From Arthrobacter sp. 9AX (GTDB lineage Bacteria > Actinomycetota > Actinomycetes > Actinomycetales > Micrococcaceae), in contig NZ_LR733293.1 in assembly GCF_902506095.1 (NCBI RefSeq), positions 2,706,487 through 2,770,486 on the forward strand: a stretch of 64,000 nt of DNA, read 5' to 3'. The notes below the pieces were generated by a model. It saw only the letters and a program-made list of their open reading frames with translations, was not told the DNA's origin and made no database searches. The translations under genes and the position numbers were made by a program. This document shows, piece by piece, positions 28,121-37,525 of this stretch; within the stretch, counting starts at the first letter, position 1, and each line of letters opens with the position of its first letter.

Positions 28121-31100
28121 CTACACCTCTGCGCCGAGGCGCTGGCTGATCACTGTGGAGACGCCGTCGCCCCTCATGGTTACGCCGTACAGTGCGTCGG
28201 CCACCTCCATGGTGCGCTTCTGGTGGGTGATGACGATGAGCTGGCTGGACTCCCGCAACTCCTCGAAGATGGTGATGAGCCGGCCCAGGTTGGTGTCATC
28301 CAGGGCAGCTTCCACCTCGTCCATCACGTAGAAGGGCGAGGGACGCGCCTTAAAGATGGCCACCAGCAGGGCGACAGCCGTCAGCGAGCGCTCACCGCCG
28401 GACAGGAGGGAGAGCCGCTTGATCTTCTTGCCTGCGGGGCGGGCCTCCACTTCGATGCCGGTGGTCAGCATATCCGCCGGGTCCGTGAGCACCAGCCGTC
28501 CTTCCCCGCCGGGAAAAAGCCGGGCAAAGACGCGGATGAACTGCGCCTGGGTGTCTTCGAAGGCCTCGGTGAAGACCCGCTGGACGCGGTCGTCCACTTC
28601 CTTGATGATGTCCAACAGGTCCTTGCGGCTGGCTTTCAGGTCCTCCAATTGGGTGCTGAGGAACTGGTGGCGTTCTTCGAGCGCGGCGAATTCCTCCAGT
28701 GCCAGGGGGTTAACGCGGCCCAGGCTGGCGAGGTCCCGTTCGGCTTTGCGAAGCCTTTTCTCCTGCTCCTCGCGGACGTAGGGCTTGCCCTCGACGATTT
28801 CCGTTCCGCCGGCGTCCACGGGGGCCCGCAGGGCGGCCCACTTGTCGCCGTTTTCTTCGGCCGGAACGGGTACGGGCACGTCCGGGCCGTAATCGGCCAC
28901 CAGCGCGTCCGGAGTGATCCCGAGTTCGTCAATGGAACGGCTTTCCAAGGCTTCGATCCTGGCCAGCTGCTGTGCGCGGGCCAGTTCATCCCGGTGGACG
29001 TTGTCCGTCAGCTCAGCCAGTTCCTTGGCCAAGGCGTCGTTGGCGGTCCGGAGCTGCAGCAGTTCGCGGTCCCTTTGTTCCCGGTTCTCCTCTGCCAGGT
29101 CGCGTTCATGCCGTGCCAGGTCCACGGACACGTCCATGTACCGGAGGGCGAGCTCGACGGCGGCCGCAACGGCCGCGGCCCGTGTGGCCTGGGCACGGCG
29201 GCGGCGGGCCCGCTCGGCTGCTTCTTCACGTGCACGGCGCTCCGTGGCCGCCGCGCGTTCCAGTGACGAAACCCGGTTTTGGGTGGCGGTGAGTTGTTCT
29301 TCGGCACTGCGCAGCGAGAGGCGGGCTTCGACCTCCGCGGTGCGGGCCGTTGATGCTGCCGCGGCCAGGGCGTCCCGGTGTTCGGTGGAAGGCTCCTGCT
29401 CCAGCGGGGCTTCCTGCGCAGCGGCCAGCCGCGTGGCAACGGCGGCGAGCGCTTCCTCCTCCGCCGCAACATTCTGTTCCGCCCGGTCCAGCGACGCCGC
29501 GAGCCGTTCGCTTTCACCCACGGCGCTGCGGAGGACGGAATTGAGGTGCCCAAGCCGCTCTGCGACAGCCGCCAGCCGTGCATCTGATTCGTGCAGCCGG
29601 TCAAGGGCGGCGTCGGCCCGTTCCTGGGCCTCAGACCGCCGGGCCTCCGCGCCGGCCAGGGCGAACCTGTTCCGCTCGAGCCCGGCCGTGACGGCTGAAA
29701 GCTGCCCCTCGGCGTCGTCCACTGCCGCCTGGACTTCCAGGAGCGACGGCGCCTTGGCTGATCCGCCGGCGGCGGACACCGCGGTGAAAATATCCCCTCC
29801 CCGGGTCACCGCAGTGACAGTTGGGTGGGCCGACACCACGGCGGCGGCCGCCTCGATGCCGTCAACGACGGCGACGCCGGCCAGCAAGTGCCGCACCGCA
29901 GGGGTGAAGCCGCCCGCGTTCCTGATGAGTCCCGTTGCCCACTCGGCTCCCCCGGGGAGGGCCTGCGCCGGGAGGGCCTCCGCGGGGCGGGCCCCGGCCG
30001 GGAACGCGGCACCTGCGGAAGCCAGCAGGAGCGACGCCCGGCCGGCGTCGTCATCCTTAAGAACCTGAACCACTGCGGCAGCGGCTTGCCCGTCGCGGAC
30101 CAGCAGCGCTTCCGACGCCTCGCCGAGGGCGGCGGCTATTGCTGTTTCATAGCCCGGTTCCACGGTGAGCTCGGCGGCCAGGGTTCCCATCACTCCGTCC
30201 ACGCCCGCCTGCAGGACATGCCCGGCGCCGTCCTTCCGGGTGAGGCCGAGCTTCAGGGCGTCCAGCCGCGCCGCGAGGGCGTCACGCTTCCGGATTCCCT
30301 CGCTGACGGCGGCGTTCAGCCCGGCGATTTCCTGCAGTATGGCGTCCAGGGCGGCACTGGCGGCCTCGTAGTCGGCATCCAGGGATTCCTCGCCCTCTTC
30401 CACCCCGGCCACCTGGTTTTCGAGCGCCGTGAACTCGGATTGCGCCCGGGCCCGCCGCTCCAGCCCGGCGGCCTGGGATTCCCGGAGCCTGCCCAGCTCG
30501 GCCTGCGCGGATTCCACCCGTGACCGCGCGGCGGAAACCTGCCCGGCCAGCCTCGCCAGTCCTTCGCGCCGGTCCGCCGCAGCCCGCAGTACGGCCGTCA
30601 GCCGCTTGTCTTCGGCGAGCGCTGCGGCTTCGGCGTCTGCCTTGGCTGCGGTGGCGGCCGCCAAGGCGCTGCGCCTGTCCAGGATGTGGCGTTCGAGTTC
30701 GGCGAGCTCTTCGCGGACCCGGGCGGCCTGGCGTTCCAGTTGTTCCGGGTCCCGGCCGGAGGGGGCGGGTTCTGTGGAACCGAGCAGGCGGCTGCGTTCC
30801 TGGGCAAGGGATCCGAGGGAGCGAAGCCGCTCACGCGTGGCTGTGAGCCGGTACCAGGTGTCGCGTGCGGCGTTAAGTTTCGGCGTCGCCTCCGCCGCGA
30901 GCTGTTCCAGGGCGGCCTGCTGCCGGCGGCCGCTTTCGAGGTCGCGTTCGACGGCGGCCCGCCGGGTTTTCAGTGCGGCTTCGTCCGCTACATCCTGCTC
31001 CAGGGCCTGCTGCAGCTGGACAAGGTCGTCCGCCAGGAGGCGCGCACGGGCGTCGCGGACGTCGAACTGGACGCGCTGGGCACGGCGGGCCACCTCAGCC

Positions 31101-31723
31101 TGTTTGCCCAGCGGGGTCAGCTGGCGCCGGATCTCTCCGGTGAGGTCGGTGAGGCGCTGCAGGTTGGCCTGCATGGCTTCCAGCTTGCGGACTGTCCGTT
31201 CCTTGCGGCGCCGGTGCTTCAGGATGCCAGCGGCTTCCTCGATGAAACCGCGGCGGTCCTCCGGGGTGGCGTGCAGGACCCTGTCCAGCTGGCCCTGGCC
31301 CACGATCACGTGCATCTCGCGGCCGAGGCCGGAGTCGGACAGCAGTTCCTGGATGTCCAGCAGGCGGCAGCTTGCCCCATTGATGGCGTATTCGGACCCA
31401 CCGGCACGGAAGAGCGTCCGCGAGATGGTCACCTCGCTGTACTCGATGGGCAGGGCGCCGTCGGTGTTGTCGATGGTCAGCGAAACATGGGCGCGCCCGA
31501 GCGGTGGCCGGCCCGAGGTTCCGGCGAAGATGACGTCCTCCATCTTCCCGCCGCGGAGGGTCTTGGCGCCCTGCTCCCCCATGACCCAAGCCAGGGCATC
31601 CACCACGTTGGACTTGCCGGAGCCGTTCGGGCCCACCACCGCGGTGACACCCGGTTCGAACTCGAAGGTGGTGGCGGACGCAAAGGACTTGAACCCCCGG
31701 ACGGTCAGGCTTTTGAGGTGCAA
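28121..31723 (-). CDS. smc: Chromosome segregation protein SMC
   Basis: SMC forms long coiled-coil dimers that, with ScpA and ScpB, organise the chromosome. The 1200-residue product has Walker A GPNGSGKSNVVDAL near residue 32, two long Ala/Glu/Arg-rich coiled coils flanking a hinge (about 500-660), the signature LLSGGERSLTAVALL and Walker B FYVMDEVEAALDD near the C-terminus. The start is TTG 31723, with GGAG 11 nt upstream. scpA and scpB are not in the window. It sits between ftsY and a membrane gene pair that interrupts the usual mutM-smc link. Confidence 0.96.
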   Translation of the reverse strand: MHLKSLTVRGFKSFASATTFEFEPGVTAVVGPNGSGKSNVVDALAWVMGEQGAKTLRGGKMEDVIFAGTSGRPPLGRAHVSLTIDNTDGALPIEYSEVTISRTLFRAGGSEYAINGASCRLLDIQELLSDSGLGREMHVIVGQGQLDRVLHATPEDRRGFIEEAAGILKHRRRKERTVRKLEAMQANLQRLTDLTGEIRRQLTPLGKQAEVARRAQRVQFDVRDARARLLADDLVQLQQALEQDVADEAALKTRRAAVERDLESGRRQQAALEQLAAEATPKLNAARDTWYRLTATRERLRSLGSLAQERSRLLGSTEPAPSGRDPEQLERQAARVREELAELERHILDRRSALAAATAAKADAEAAALAEDKRLTAVLRAAADRREGLARLAGQVSAARSRVESAQAELGRLRESQAAGLERRARAQSEFTALENQVAGVEEGEESLDADYEAASAALDAILQEIAGLNAAVSEGIRKRDALAARLDALKLGLTRKDGAGHVLQAGVDGVMGTLAAELTVEPGYETAIAAALGEASEALLVRDGQAAAAVVQVLKDDDAGRASLLLASAGAAFPAGARPAEALPAQALPGGAEWATGLIRNAGGFTPAVRHLLAGVAVVDGIEAAAAVVSAHPTVTAVTRGGDIFTAVSAAGGSAKAPSLLEVQAAVDDAEGQLSAVTAGLERNRFALAGAEARRSEAQERADAALDRLHESDARLAAVAERLGHLNSVLRSAVGESERLAASLDRAEQNVAAEEEALAAVATRLAAAQEAPLEQEPSTEHRDALAAAASTARTAEVEARLSLRSAEEQLTATQNRVSSLERAAATERRAREEAAERARRRRAQATRAAAVAAAVELALRYMDVSVDLARHERDLAEENREQRDRELLQLRTANDALAKELAELTDNVHRDELARAQQLARIEALESRSIDELGITPDALVADYGPDVPVPVPAEENGDKWAALRAPVDAGGTEIVEGKPYVREEQEKRLRKAERDLASLGRVNPLALEEFAALEERHQFLSTQLEDLKASRKDLLDIIKEVDDRVQRVFTEAFEDTQAQFIRVFARLFPGGEGRLVLTDPADMLTTGIEVEARPAGKKIKRLSLLSGGERSLTAVALLVAIFKARPSPFYVMDEVEAALDDTNLGRLITIFEELRESSQLIVITHQKRTMEVADALYGVTMRGDGVSTVISQRLGAEV

Positions 31724-31857
31724 GGCTTTTCGGATCTCCTGGATGGCGTGGGGCGAAGGCTTCTTCCCTGCACCAAATCTACTGCGTCGCGTCGGAATGG
31801 CCCGGATTTACGGGCGCTCCCCGCCGGATACCGGGATCCGTGGCGGGGGATTGACCC

Positions 31858-32955
31858 TCAGCGCACCACTGCGGGAGACCAGGCGTGTTCGATGAACAGC
31901 CGGGGAGCTGCCCCGGCCTCGGCGGAAACTGCCCAGACATCGCTGTCCTGGCCTGCGTCATCCCGGGGTACCCCGTAGACAACTGTGCTGTTGTCCAGCC
32001 ACTCCAGCTGGTCGTCGATGTCGCGCTCTTCAGCCAGGACTGTCTGGGTCCCGGATGCGAGTTCCAGCACGGCGATGTTCCGGTGCCCCACCAGCGTGCC
32101 GGTGGTGCTCTTTTTGAAAGCGATCCGGGTTCCGTCAGGTGAAATCGACGGGCACTCGACCCCCGAGGCCAGTACCGTCAGGGTCCTGGCGGCGAGGTCA
32201 CCACGGACCAGCCAGATGTGGCCCTGGGATGACGCCGTGGCGTAAAAGCCCGTGGGAGCACCGGGTACGAAGGTGACGCCCCAGATGTTCCGGTCCGAGG
32301 CCTTGATCCGTGTTCCGTCAGAGATCAGGGCAAACTCTTCGAGGTTGCCGTGGGCGGTACCGTCCCTGCCGCGGATAACGGTTTCGGTGGAAAAGCCGGC
32401 GGAGGCATAGGAATGCCCGGCAACAAAGACCGTGGTGGCGATCAACGAACTGTCTCCGCTCAGCCGCGTCCTGCTGGGGATGCCTCCCAGTGTCCAGGAA
32501 TCAAGGCGCCGCAGCGACGCATCGTAGGTTTCCGCTTCGTACTTCGTCGGAATCCCGTTGATGGTCCGGAGGCAGCTGACCAGCTCCTTTGAAGCGTAGA
32601 CACGGTCACAGGCCTGGCCGCTCAAGGCCCGTTCGCCGGATGGATCGGCCAGGGCAACAGTGGCAGCCTGCCCGTAGCCCTGGCCAGGCGCTGTGTTGCG
32701 GAACATCACAAAAGGTTCCCCGGGCAAGGACGTGGCCAAAACCACCTTCACCGTTGATGCGGCCTCGTGGCTGGCCCGTTCCTGAAGGAACGCCGACAAT
32801 CCGTAGGATCCTGCCCCGGCCACGGCGAGTGCGGCTACAACCAGCAGGAGCAGCAGCCGGCGTCGGGGTGTGCCGGACACTTGTGTATCGCTGAGGCTGC
32901 TGTCCTCTGTGGCCTCGGGGACGCGGGCGGCAGTTTCTGCCGTGGACCTGCTCAA
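31858..32955 (-). CDS. Membrane-anchored TolB-like beta-propeller protein
   Basis: A 365-residue protein with a short cytoplasmic N-terminus, one membrane helix (about residues 32-52 of the chosen product) and a large outer domain with WD40/PD40-like repeats, seen as ECPSISPDGTRIAFKK and LEWLDNSTVVYG. Function unknown; such domains often bind proteins or peptides at the cell surface. I chose TTG 32955, which overlaps the stop of the upstream MFS gene (TTGA); sequence ahead of it in this frame lies within that gene and looks non-coding. The overlap suggests coupled expression with the transporter. Confidence 0.78.
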   Translation of the reverse strand: MSRSTAETAARVPEATEDSSLSDTQVSGTPRRRLLLLLVVAALAVAGAGSYGLSAFLQERASHEAASTVKVVLATSLPGEPFVMFRNTAPGQGYGQAATVALADPSGERALSGQACDRVYASKELVSCLRTINGIPTKYEAETYDASLRRLDSWTLGGIPSRTRLSGDSSLIATTVFVAGHSYASAGFSTETVIRGRDGTAHGNLEEFALISDGTRIKASDRNIWGVTFVPGAPTGFYATASSQGHIWLVRGDLAARTLTVLASGVECPSISPDGTRIAFKKSTTGTLVGHRNIAVLELASGTQTVLAEERDIDDQLEWLDNSTVVYGVPRDDAGQDSDVWAVSAEAGAAPRLFIEHAWSPAVVR

Positions 32956-34274
32956 GGTGCCACCGGCCTTCCGGCCGACCCGCGAAGGACAACCGCTGCG
33001 GCCGGTACTGCCAACGCCAGCAGGCCTGCCACGCAGGCCGCAGCGGCACCGGGCCCCAGCAAGTACCAAAGCAGGCCGAAGCAGGCAGCTGCCGCCATCC
33101 TGCTGAGTGCCACCACTGTCTGGGCGGTTCCGAGGGCGGTTCCCAGCCGTTCCGGCGGCGCCAGTTGGCTGACGAGCGCCGACAGCACACCATCCGTGGC
33201 GGCGTAAAACACTCCCAGCAGCAAAAGGCAGCCAAGCGTGGCGGCGGTCCCGCCCAGCGGAAGTACGGCCAGTACGTAGCACACGAGTAGTGCGACGTGG
33301 CCGGCCAAAAAGACCGGGACCCGTCCCCAGCGGTCAGCCAACCGGCCCAGGGGAACCGCGAAGACCAGGAACGCCACATTCGTTCCCACATAAAGGAGCG
33401 GAAACCACTGGACGGCAAAGGCTTCCCGGTTCTGGAGGAGAAGATAGACAAACCCGTCGCCAATGGTGAGCAGGCCCAGCAGACCTGTGACTGCCACCAG
33501 GCGGCCCAGGCCCTGTTTCTTCAGGTACGTCCACTTCAGCCGGTACCAGCGGAAGGCGGGCCGGGACGTCGCCCCGGCCCGCCTTGCCGTGACCTTGATT
33601 TTGTCCGGCACCACCAGCACCAGCACGGCCACACCGATCGCGGCGAAAGCCAGGGACACCACAAAGACCGTGTTGAACCCGTTGGGTATCAGCATCAGGA
33701 TGAGGAAGGCAATCAGCGGTCCGGCGGCGGCGCCGATGTTGTCCAGCATCCGGTGGATCGCGAAGGACCTCGCAAGGTATTCGGGTTGCGCGGCTGCCGA
33801 TATCAGGGCGTCACGGGGGGCGGTCCGGATCCCCTTGCCGATCCTGTCTCCGGTCACTATTCCGGCGATGGCCCAAAATCCGCCGGCGAAGAGGAAGCCA
33901 ACCCTGGCCGCCATAGAGAGGCCGTAACCGGCCACGGCAACCCGCTTGGGATGGCCGGTACGGTCCGACACCCATCCCGCCCCGATCCGCACAATGGCAC
34001 TGGCTCCCTGGTTGATGCCGTCGATGACACCAAAAGCTATGGTGGACAGCCCTAGAAATCCCGTGACATACAGCGGAAGGATGGCGGCCGCCGACTCTGA
34101 GGAAATGTCGGTCAGCATGCTCACGATGCCGAGCCAGATGATCACCGGAGACAGCCTGAACGCTGTCAGGGCAGCGCGGCCATCCGTTTCCTGAAGGTCC
34201 TGCTGGCCGCCTTTGCGGTCCGACATTGAGATGTACAAGGGCTGCCCGTTCCTTTGTCCGCCAAGGGAAGCCAT
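32952..34274 (-). CDS. MFS transporter
   Basis: A 440-residue major facilitator protein with about 12 membrane segments. The conserved stretch MLTDISSESAAAILPLY early on, the loop motif GWVSDRTGHPKR and RAPRDALISAAA-like loop (seen as TAPRDALIS) mark a group of MFS permeases whose substrates are poorly known. The start is uncertain: ATG 34274 or ATG 34226; neither has a good ribosome site. Its stop overlaps the start of the beta-propeller gene, so the two probably act together at the membrane. Confidence 0.82.
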   Translation of the reverse strand: MASLGGQRNGQPLYISMSDRKGGQQDLQETDGRAALTAFRLSPVIIWLGIVSMLTDISSESAAAILPLYVTGFLGLSTIAFGVIDGINQGASAIVRIGAGWVSDRTGHPKRVAVAGYGLSMAARVGFLFAGGFWAIAGIVTGDRIGKGIRTAPRDALISAAAQPEYLARSFAIHRMLDNIGAAAGPLIAFLILMLIPNGFNTVFVVSLAFAAIGVAVLVLVVPDKIKVTARRAGATSRPAFRWYRLKWTYLKKQGLGRLVAVTGLLGLLTIGDGFVYLLLQNREAFAVQWFPLLYVGTNVAFLVFAVPLGRLADRWGRVPVFLAGHVALLVCYVLAVLPLGGTAATLGCLLLLGVFYAATDGVLSALVSQLAPPERLGTALGTAQTVVALSRMAAAACFGLLWYLLGPGAAAACVAGLLALAVPAAAVVLRGSAGRPVAP

Positions 34275-34369
34275 ACGCGGCCGGGCCGCGACAGGCCTTC
34301 ATCGACAAAGTGTCGCAGCCAGGTCCACATTGCGGAACCGAAGAAACCGCAGAATAAGCCGCGGCGGGA

Positions 34370-35341
34370 CTACCAGCGGCCGTTGCGGGGACGGGGCTGG
34401 CACACCGGACAGGTGTGCGAGGAACGGTTCATGAACTGGTCCCGGCGCATGACTGAGTGGATTCCCGCAGCGGCACACCGCTGGCACGGCTGCCCCTCCC
34501 GGCCGTAGGCGTTGAGGGACCGGTCGAAGTACCCGGAAGCGCCGTTGACGTTGACATAGAGGGAGTCGAAACTGGTCCCGCCGGCGGCAAGGGCATCGAG
34601 CATAACGTCGCGGGCGCTGCCCAGCACCCTTTCCGCTTCAGCCCGGCGGAGGGTGTCCGTGGGCCGGGCGAAGTGGAGCCGGGCACGCCACAGAGCTTCA
34701 TCGGCGTAGATATTGCCGATGCCGGATACGAGGCCCTGATCCAGCAAGGCCCGCTTCAATCCCGTTTTGCGTTTGCGCAGGCGGCGATAAAAAAGGTCAA
34801 ACGAAAAGGCAGGGTCCAAGGGATCGCGGGCGATGTGCGCCGCTTCCTCGGCTATCAGCGGGAGGGGTGATTCGGCGAGTCCGCCGGGGCCGCCGTCGTC
34901 CGTCGGCACCAGGGAGGTGACAAACAGCCCGCCGAAGATCCGCTGGTCCACGAACCGCAGTTGTCCGGGCAGGCCGTCGCCGGGACTCAGCCGGATCCGC
35001 ACCTTGAGGTGCTTTTCGTCCGGGACGGCGCCGTCCTGCACCAACAACTGGCCGCTCATGCCGAGATGGGCCATCAGCGCGATGGCGGGACGTCCGTTCG
35101 CCGGCGCCCCTCCGGCAGCAGGGCCGGCGGAGGCGTCCAGCAAAGGCAGCCAGAGGAACTTGCCCCGGCGTACGACGTCGGCGACGGTGGCGCCTTCGAG
35201 GTTCCCTATAAAGTCTTCTGTCCCGAGCGCGTGGCGACGGATGGAGCGTGGGTCCAGGACGTCCACCGATTCGATGGTCCGGCCGCGGACCCAGCTGACC
35301 AGGCCGCGGCGGACCACCTCAACTTCGGGAAGTTCGGGCAC
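34370..35341 (-). CDS. mutM: Formamidopyrimidine-DNA glycosylase
   Basis: MutM (Fpg) removes 8-oxoguanine and ring-opened purines. The 323-residue product begins [14 protein letters not shown], so the catalytic Pro (after Met removal) and Glu are in place. The C-terminal zinc finger has CQRC and CPVC pairs. It is a little longer than the 270-290 residues usual for the family because of insertions around residues 70-85 and 155-170. It follows rnc by 5 bp, the normal rnc-mutM order in actinobacteria. Confidence 0.96.
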   Translation of the reverse strand: MPELPEVEVVRRGLVSWVRGRTIESVDVLDPRSIRRHALGTEDFIGNLEGATVADVVRRGKFLWLPLLDASAGPAAGGAPANGRPAIALMAHLGMSGQLLVQDGAVPDEKHLKVRIRLSPGDGLPGQLRFVDQRIFGGLFVTSLVPTDDGGPGGLAESPLPLIAEEAAHIARDPLDPAFSFDLFYRRLRKRKTGLKRALLDQGLVSGIGNIYADEALWRARLHFARPTDTLRRAEAERVLGSARDVMLDALAAGGTSFDSLYVNVNGASGYFDRSLNAYGREGQPCQRCAAAGIHSVMRRDQFMNRSSHTCPVCQPRPRNGRW

Positions 35342-35346
35342 AATGC

Positions 35347-36075
35347 CTACTTGGCGGCTACGGAGCCGGTGGACTTGCCCTGCACGGTGGAACCAGTGCC
35401 GGAAAGTGCCCGCCAGGCGTCAGCGGCAGCTTCCTGTTCCGCTTCCTTTTTCGAGTGGCCGGTTCCCCTGCCATAAGCCGTACCGCCGATGTGCAGGACG
35501 GCTGTAAACACCCGTGCGTGGTCCGGGCCGGAGCCCTCCACGGCATAGTGGATGGTTCCAAGCTGGCGGCTCGCGGCGAGTTCCTGGATGCTGGTTTTCC
35601 AGTCGGTCCCGGCGCCCAGGGCAGCCGCGTCCTTCAGCAGGGGTCCGATCAGCCGCATCACGAGCTGGCGCGCCGTCTCGATGTCGTTGGACACATAGGT
35701 GGCACCGATCAGGGCCTCCATGGTATCGGCCAGGATGGACGCCTTGTTTTTGCCCTCGGTGAGCTTTTCGCCCTGCCCGAGGTAAATGTATTCGCCGATG
35801 CCCAGGCTGCGCCCGATGCCGGCAAGGGCACGGGTGCTGACCACCGCCGAGCGGCGCTTGGCGAGATCACCTTCGGGGAGGTCCGGGTTGTCCCGGTACA
35901 GGGCGTCCGTCACCGAGAACCCGAGGATGGAATCACCCAGGAATTCCAGCCGCTCGTTCGTGGGGATGCCGCCGTTTTCGTAGGCGTAGGAACGGTGTGT
36001 GAGCGCAAGACGAAGCGTCCCGGCGTCAATGGAGACACCGAGACGCTTCAAAAGCTCTTCAGTTGAAGACATCAT
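35347..36075 (-). CDS. rnc: Ribonuclease III
   Basis: RNase III cuts double-stranded RNA, including rRNA precursors. The 242-residue product has the catalytic signature [12 protein letters not shown] near residue 40, a second acidic cluster in [14 protein letters not shown], and a C-terminal double-stranded-RNA-binding domain (about 160-230) with the [14 protein letters not shown] motif. Two consecutive ATG codons open the gene (36075 and 36072). It lies between rpmF and mutM on one strand. Confidence 0.96.
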   Translation of the reverse strand: MMSSTEELLKRLGVSIDAGTLRLALTHRSYAYENGGIPTNERLEFLGDSILGFSVTDALYRDNPDLPEGDLAKRRSAVVSTRALAGIGRSLGIGEYIYLGQGEKLTEGKNKASILADTMEALIGATYVSNDIETARQLVMRLIGPLLKDAAALGAGTDWKTSIQELAASRQLGTIHYAVEGSGPDHARVFTAVLHIGGTAYGRGTGHSKKEAEQEAAADAWRALSGTGSTVQGKSTGSVAAK

Positions 36076-36093
36076 GTCAGCCTGAGGGGCCGA

Positions 36094-36297
36094 TTAGACG
36101 TCCGCGACCTTGCGGCCCTTGTACTCAAGGAACAGCGCGGTACCGGCCGAGTCGGTGACGACCTTGGCCTGGTGCGGCAGGCTGTAGGTAACCTGGCCGT
36201 TCTCCACGGTCTTCACCAGGTGGGGGGCGGTCGCCTTCCACTGCGAGCGGCGGGCGCGGGTATTCGAGCGAGACATTTTCCGCTTGGGAACAGCCAC
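36094..36297 (-). CDS. rpmF: 50S ribosomal protein L32
   Basis: A 67-residue basic protein starting [19 protein letters not shown] after the initiator. This is the hallmark of L32. No zinc-binding Cys residues are present, so it is the Cys-lacking form. The start codon is GTG 36297. It lies between yceD and rnc, as usual. Confidence 0.97.
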   Translation of the reverse strand: MAVPKRKMSRSNTRARRSQWKATAPHLVKTVENGQVTYSLPHQAKVVTDSAGTALFLEYKGRKVADV

Positions 36298-36333
36298 GGC
36301 TAACTCATTTCTCTCTAGACAAACACGTACAAA

Positions 36334-36882
36334 TCAATTTTGCCGGTCAGGCTTAGCCATATCAGCTAGGGCAGCCCAGCGAGGATCCAAGACCTCGTGG
36401 TGGTGCCCCGGCTCGTCTTCCAGGCGAGCTCCGCATTCGGAGCAAAGGCCCTGGCAGTCTTCCCGGCACACCGGCTGGAACGGCAGATTGGTGACAACCG
36501 CGTCCCGCAACACCGGTTCAAGATCGATTACATCGTGCTCGACTCGACGTTGCTCTTCATCATCTTCTCCGTCCGAAAGCTCAACGCCCTCATAGAAGAA
36601 AAGTTCTTGCACATTGACCTCAAGGTCATACGCAAGGGGATCCAGGCATCGGCCGCATTCACCGGTTACTTCGGCAAGCGCGGTTCCAGATACCAGAATT
36701 CCTTCGTGTACGGCCTCAAGCCTCAGGTCCAGCTCGATCTCCGAGCCTTCCTGAACACCAATGAGCGCCACACCAAGATCACCCGGTGCGGGTACATGTT
36801 CCTTCAGTGTCCGCATGCTTCCCGGACTGCGTCCGAGGTCCTTGACGTCGAACGCCAGGGGCGAACCAGCATCTCTTTTAAT
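36334..36882 (-). CDS. yceD: YceD family (DUF177) protein, apparent ATT start
   Basis: DUF177 proteins sit next to rpmF in most bacteria; the Cys pairs ECGRCLDP and CREDCQGLCSECG are clear. The first ATG is at 36816, but the frame upstream continues with SPLAFDVKDLGRSPGS, which matches the N-terminus of the actinobacterial family (known from memory). No ATG, GTG, TTG or CTG opens that stretch. An ATT at 36882 has AGGAG exactly 5 nt upstream, so I take it as the start, giving 182 residues. If ATT is wrong, the conserved N-terminus is lost. In the family it is linked to rRNA accumulation. Confidence 0.82.
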   Translation of the reverse strand: MKRDAGSPLAFDVKDLGRSPGSMRTLKEHVPAPGDLGVALIGVQEGSEIELDLRLEAVHEGILVSGTALAEVTGECGRCLDPLAYDLEVNVQELFFYEGVELSDGEDDEEQRRVEHDVIDLEPVLRDAVVTNLPFQPVCREDCQGLCSECGARLEDEPGHHHEVLDPRWAALADMAKPDRQN

Positions 36883-36981
36883 GAGAACTCCTGTTGAACA
36901 TATGACCGACGTACCATCTTAGCCTGAAGACCCGTGGGGACTCAAACCAGCCGGCGGTGGCCGCCGAAGTACCTGAACAGC

Positions 36982-37482
36982 CTACCCTCTTGGCTGCTGA
37001 TCGGCCGCCGACCCGCCCGACAACAGCCGCCGGTGCACGGATCTGGGGACGTAGTCGGACACGCTGCCGCCCAGGCCGGCGACTTCCTTGATCAAGGTGG
37101 AGGACAGGTGGATGTAGTTGGCCTCCGCCGGGAGGAAGACCGTTTCCACGCCGCTCAGCTGGCGGTTCATCGTGGCCATGGGCAGTTCATAGTCAAAATC
37201 AGAGGAGGAACGAAGGCCCTTGACGATTGCCGAGACACCCCGCTGCCGGCAATACTCCGCGAGGAGTCCTTCCCCGACAGGCTCCACCACAATGCCCTTC
37301 AGCGACGCCAGGGTTTCCCGTGCCATGTCCAGGCGCTCGGCAAGCGCGAACCTGTAGTTCTTGGCCGGGTTGGTGGAAACGGCGACGATGACTTCATCAA
37401 ACAGGCCGGCCGCCCGTGCAATGACCTCGAGATGGCCGTTGTGGATGGGGTCAAAGGATCCGGGGCAGACAGCTCGTCTCAT
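36982..37482 (-). CDS. coaD: Phosphopantetheine adenylyltransferase
   Basis: CoaD makes dephospho-CoA from 4'-phosphopantetheine and ATP, the fourth step from pantothenate to CoA. The 166-residue product has the nucleotidyltransferase motif GSFDPIHNGH near the N-terminus and the second site YIHLSSTLIKEVA. Length is normal. In other actinobacteria it lies between rsmD and yceD; here two plus-strand genes are inserted between it and rsmD. Confidence 0.96.
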   Translation of the reverse strand: MRRAVCPGSFDPIHNGHLEVIARAAGLFDEVIVAVSTNPAKNYRFALAERLDMARETLASLKGIVVEPVGEGLLAEYCRQRGVSAIVKGLRSSSDFDYELPMATMNRQLSGVETVFLPAEANYIHLSSTLIKEVAGLGGSVSDYVPRSVHRRLLSGGSAADQQPRG

Positions 37483-37525
37483 GCTCCGAACCTACCCCAT
37501 CAAAAGGCCGGGATACCATGACTGG

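Noticed and set aside
27512..29266. 584-codon open frame antisense to ftsY and smc
   Set aside because: No recognisable domains; third-position G+C bias of the minus-strand genes explains it.
34276..34290. CGCGGCC-G-GGCCGCG palindrome near the MFS start
   Set aside because: Short, within G+C-rich sequence and without conserved context; likely chance.
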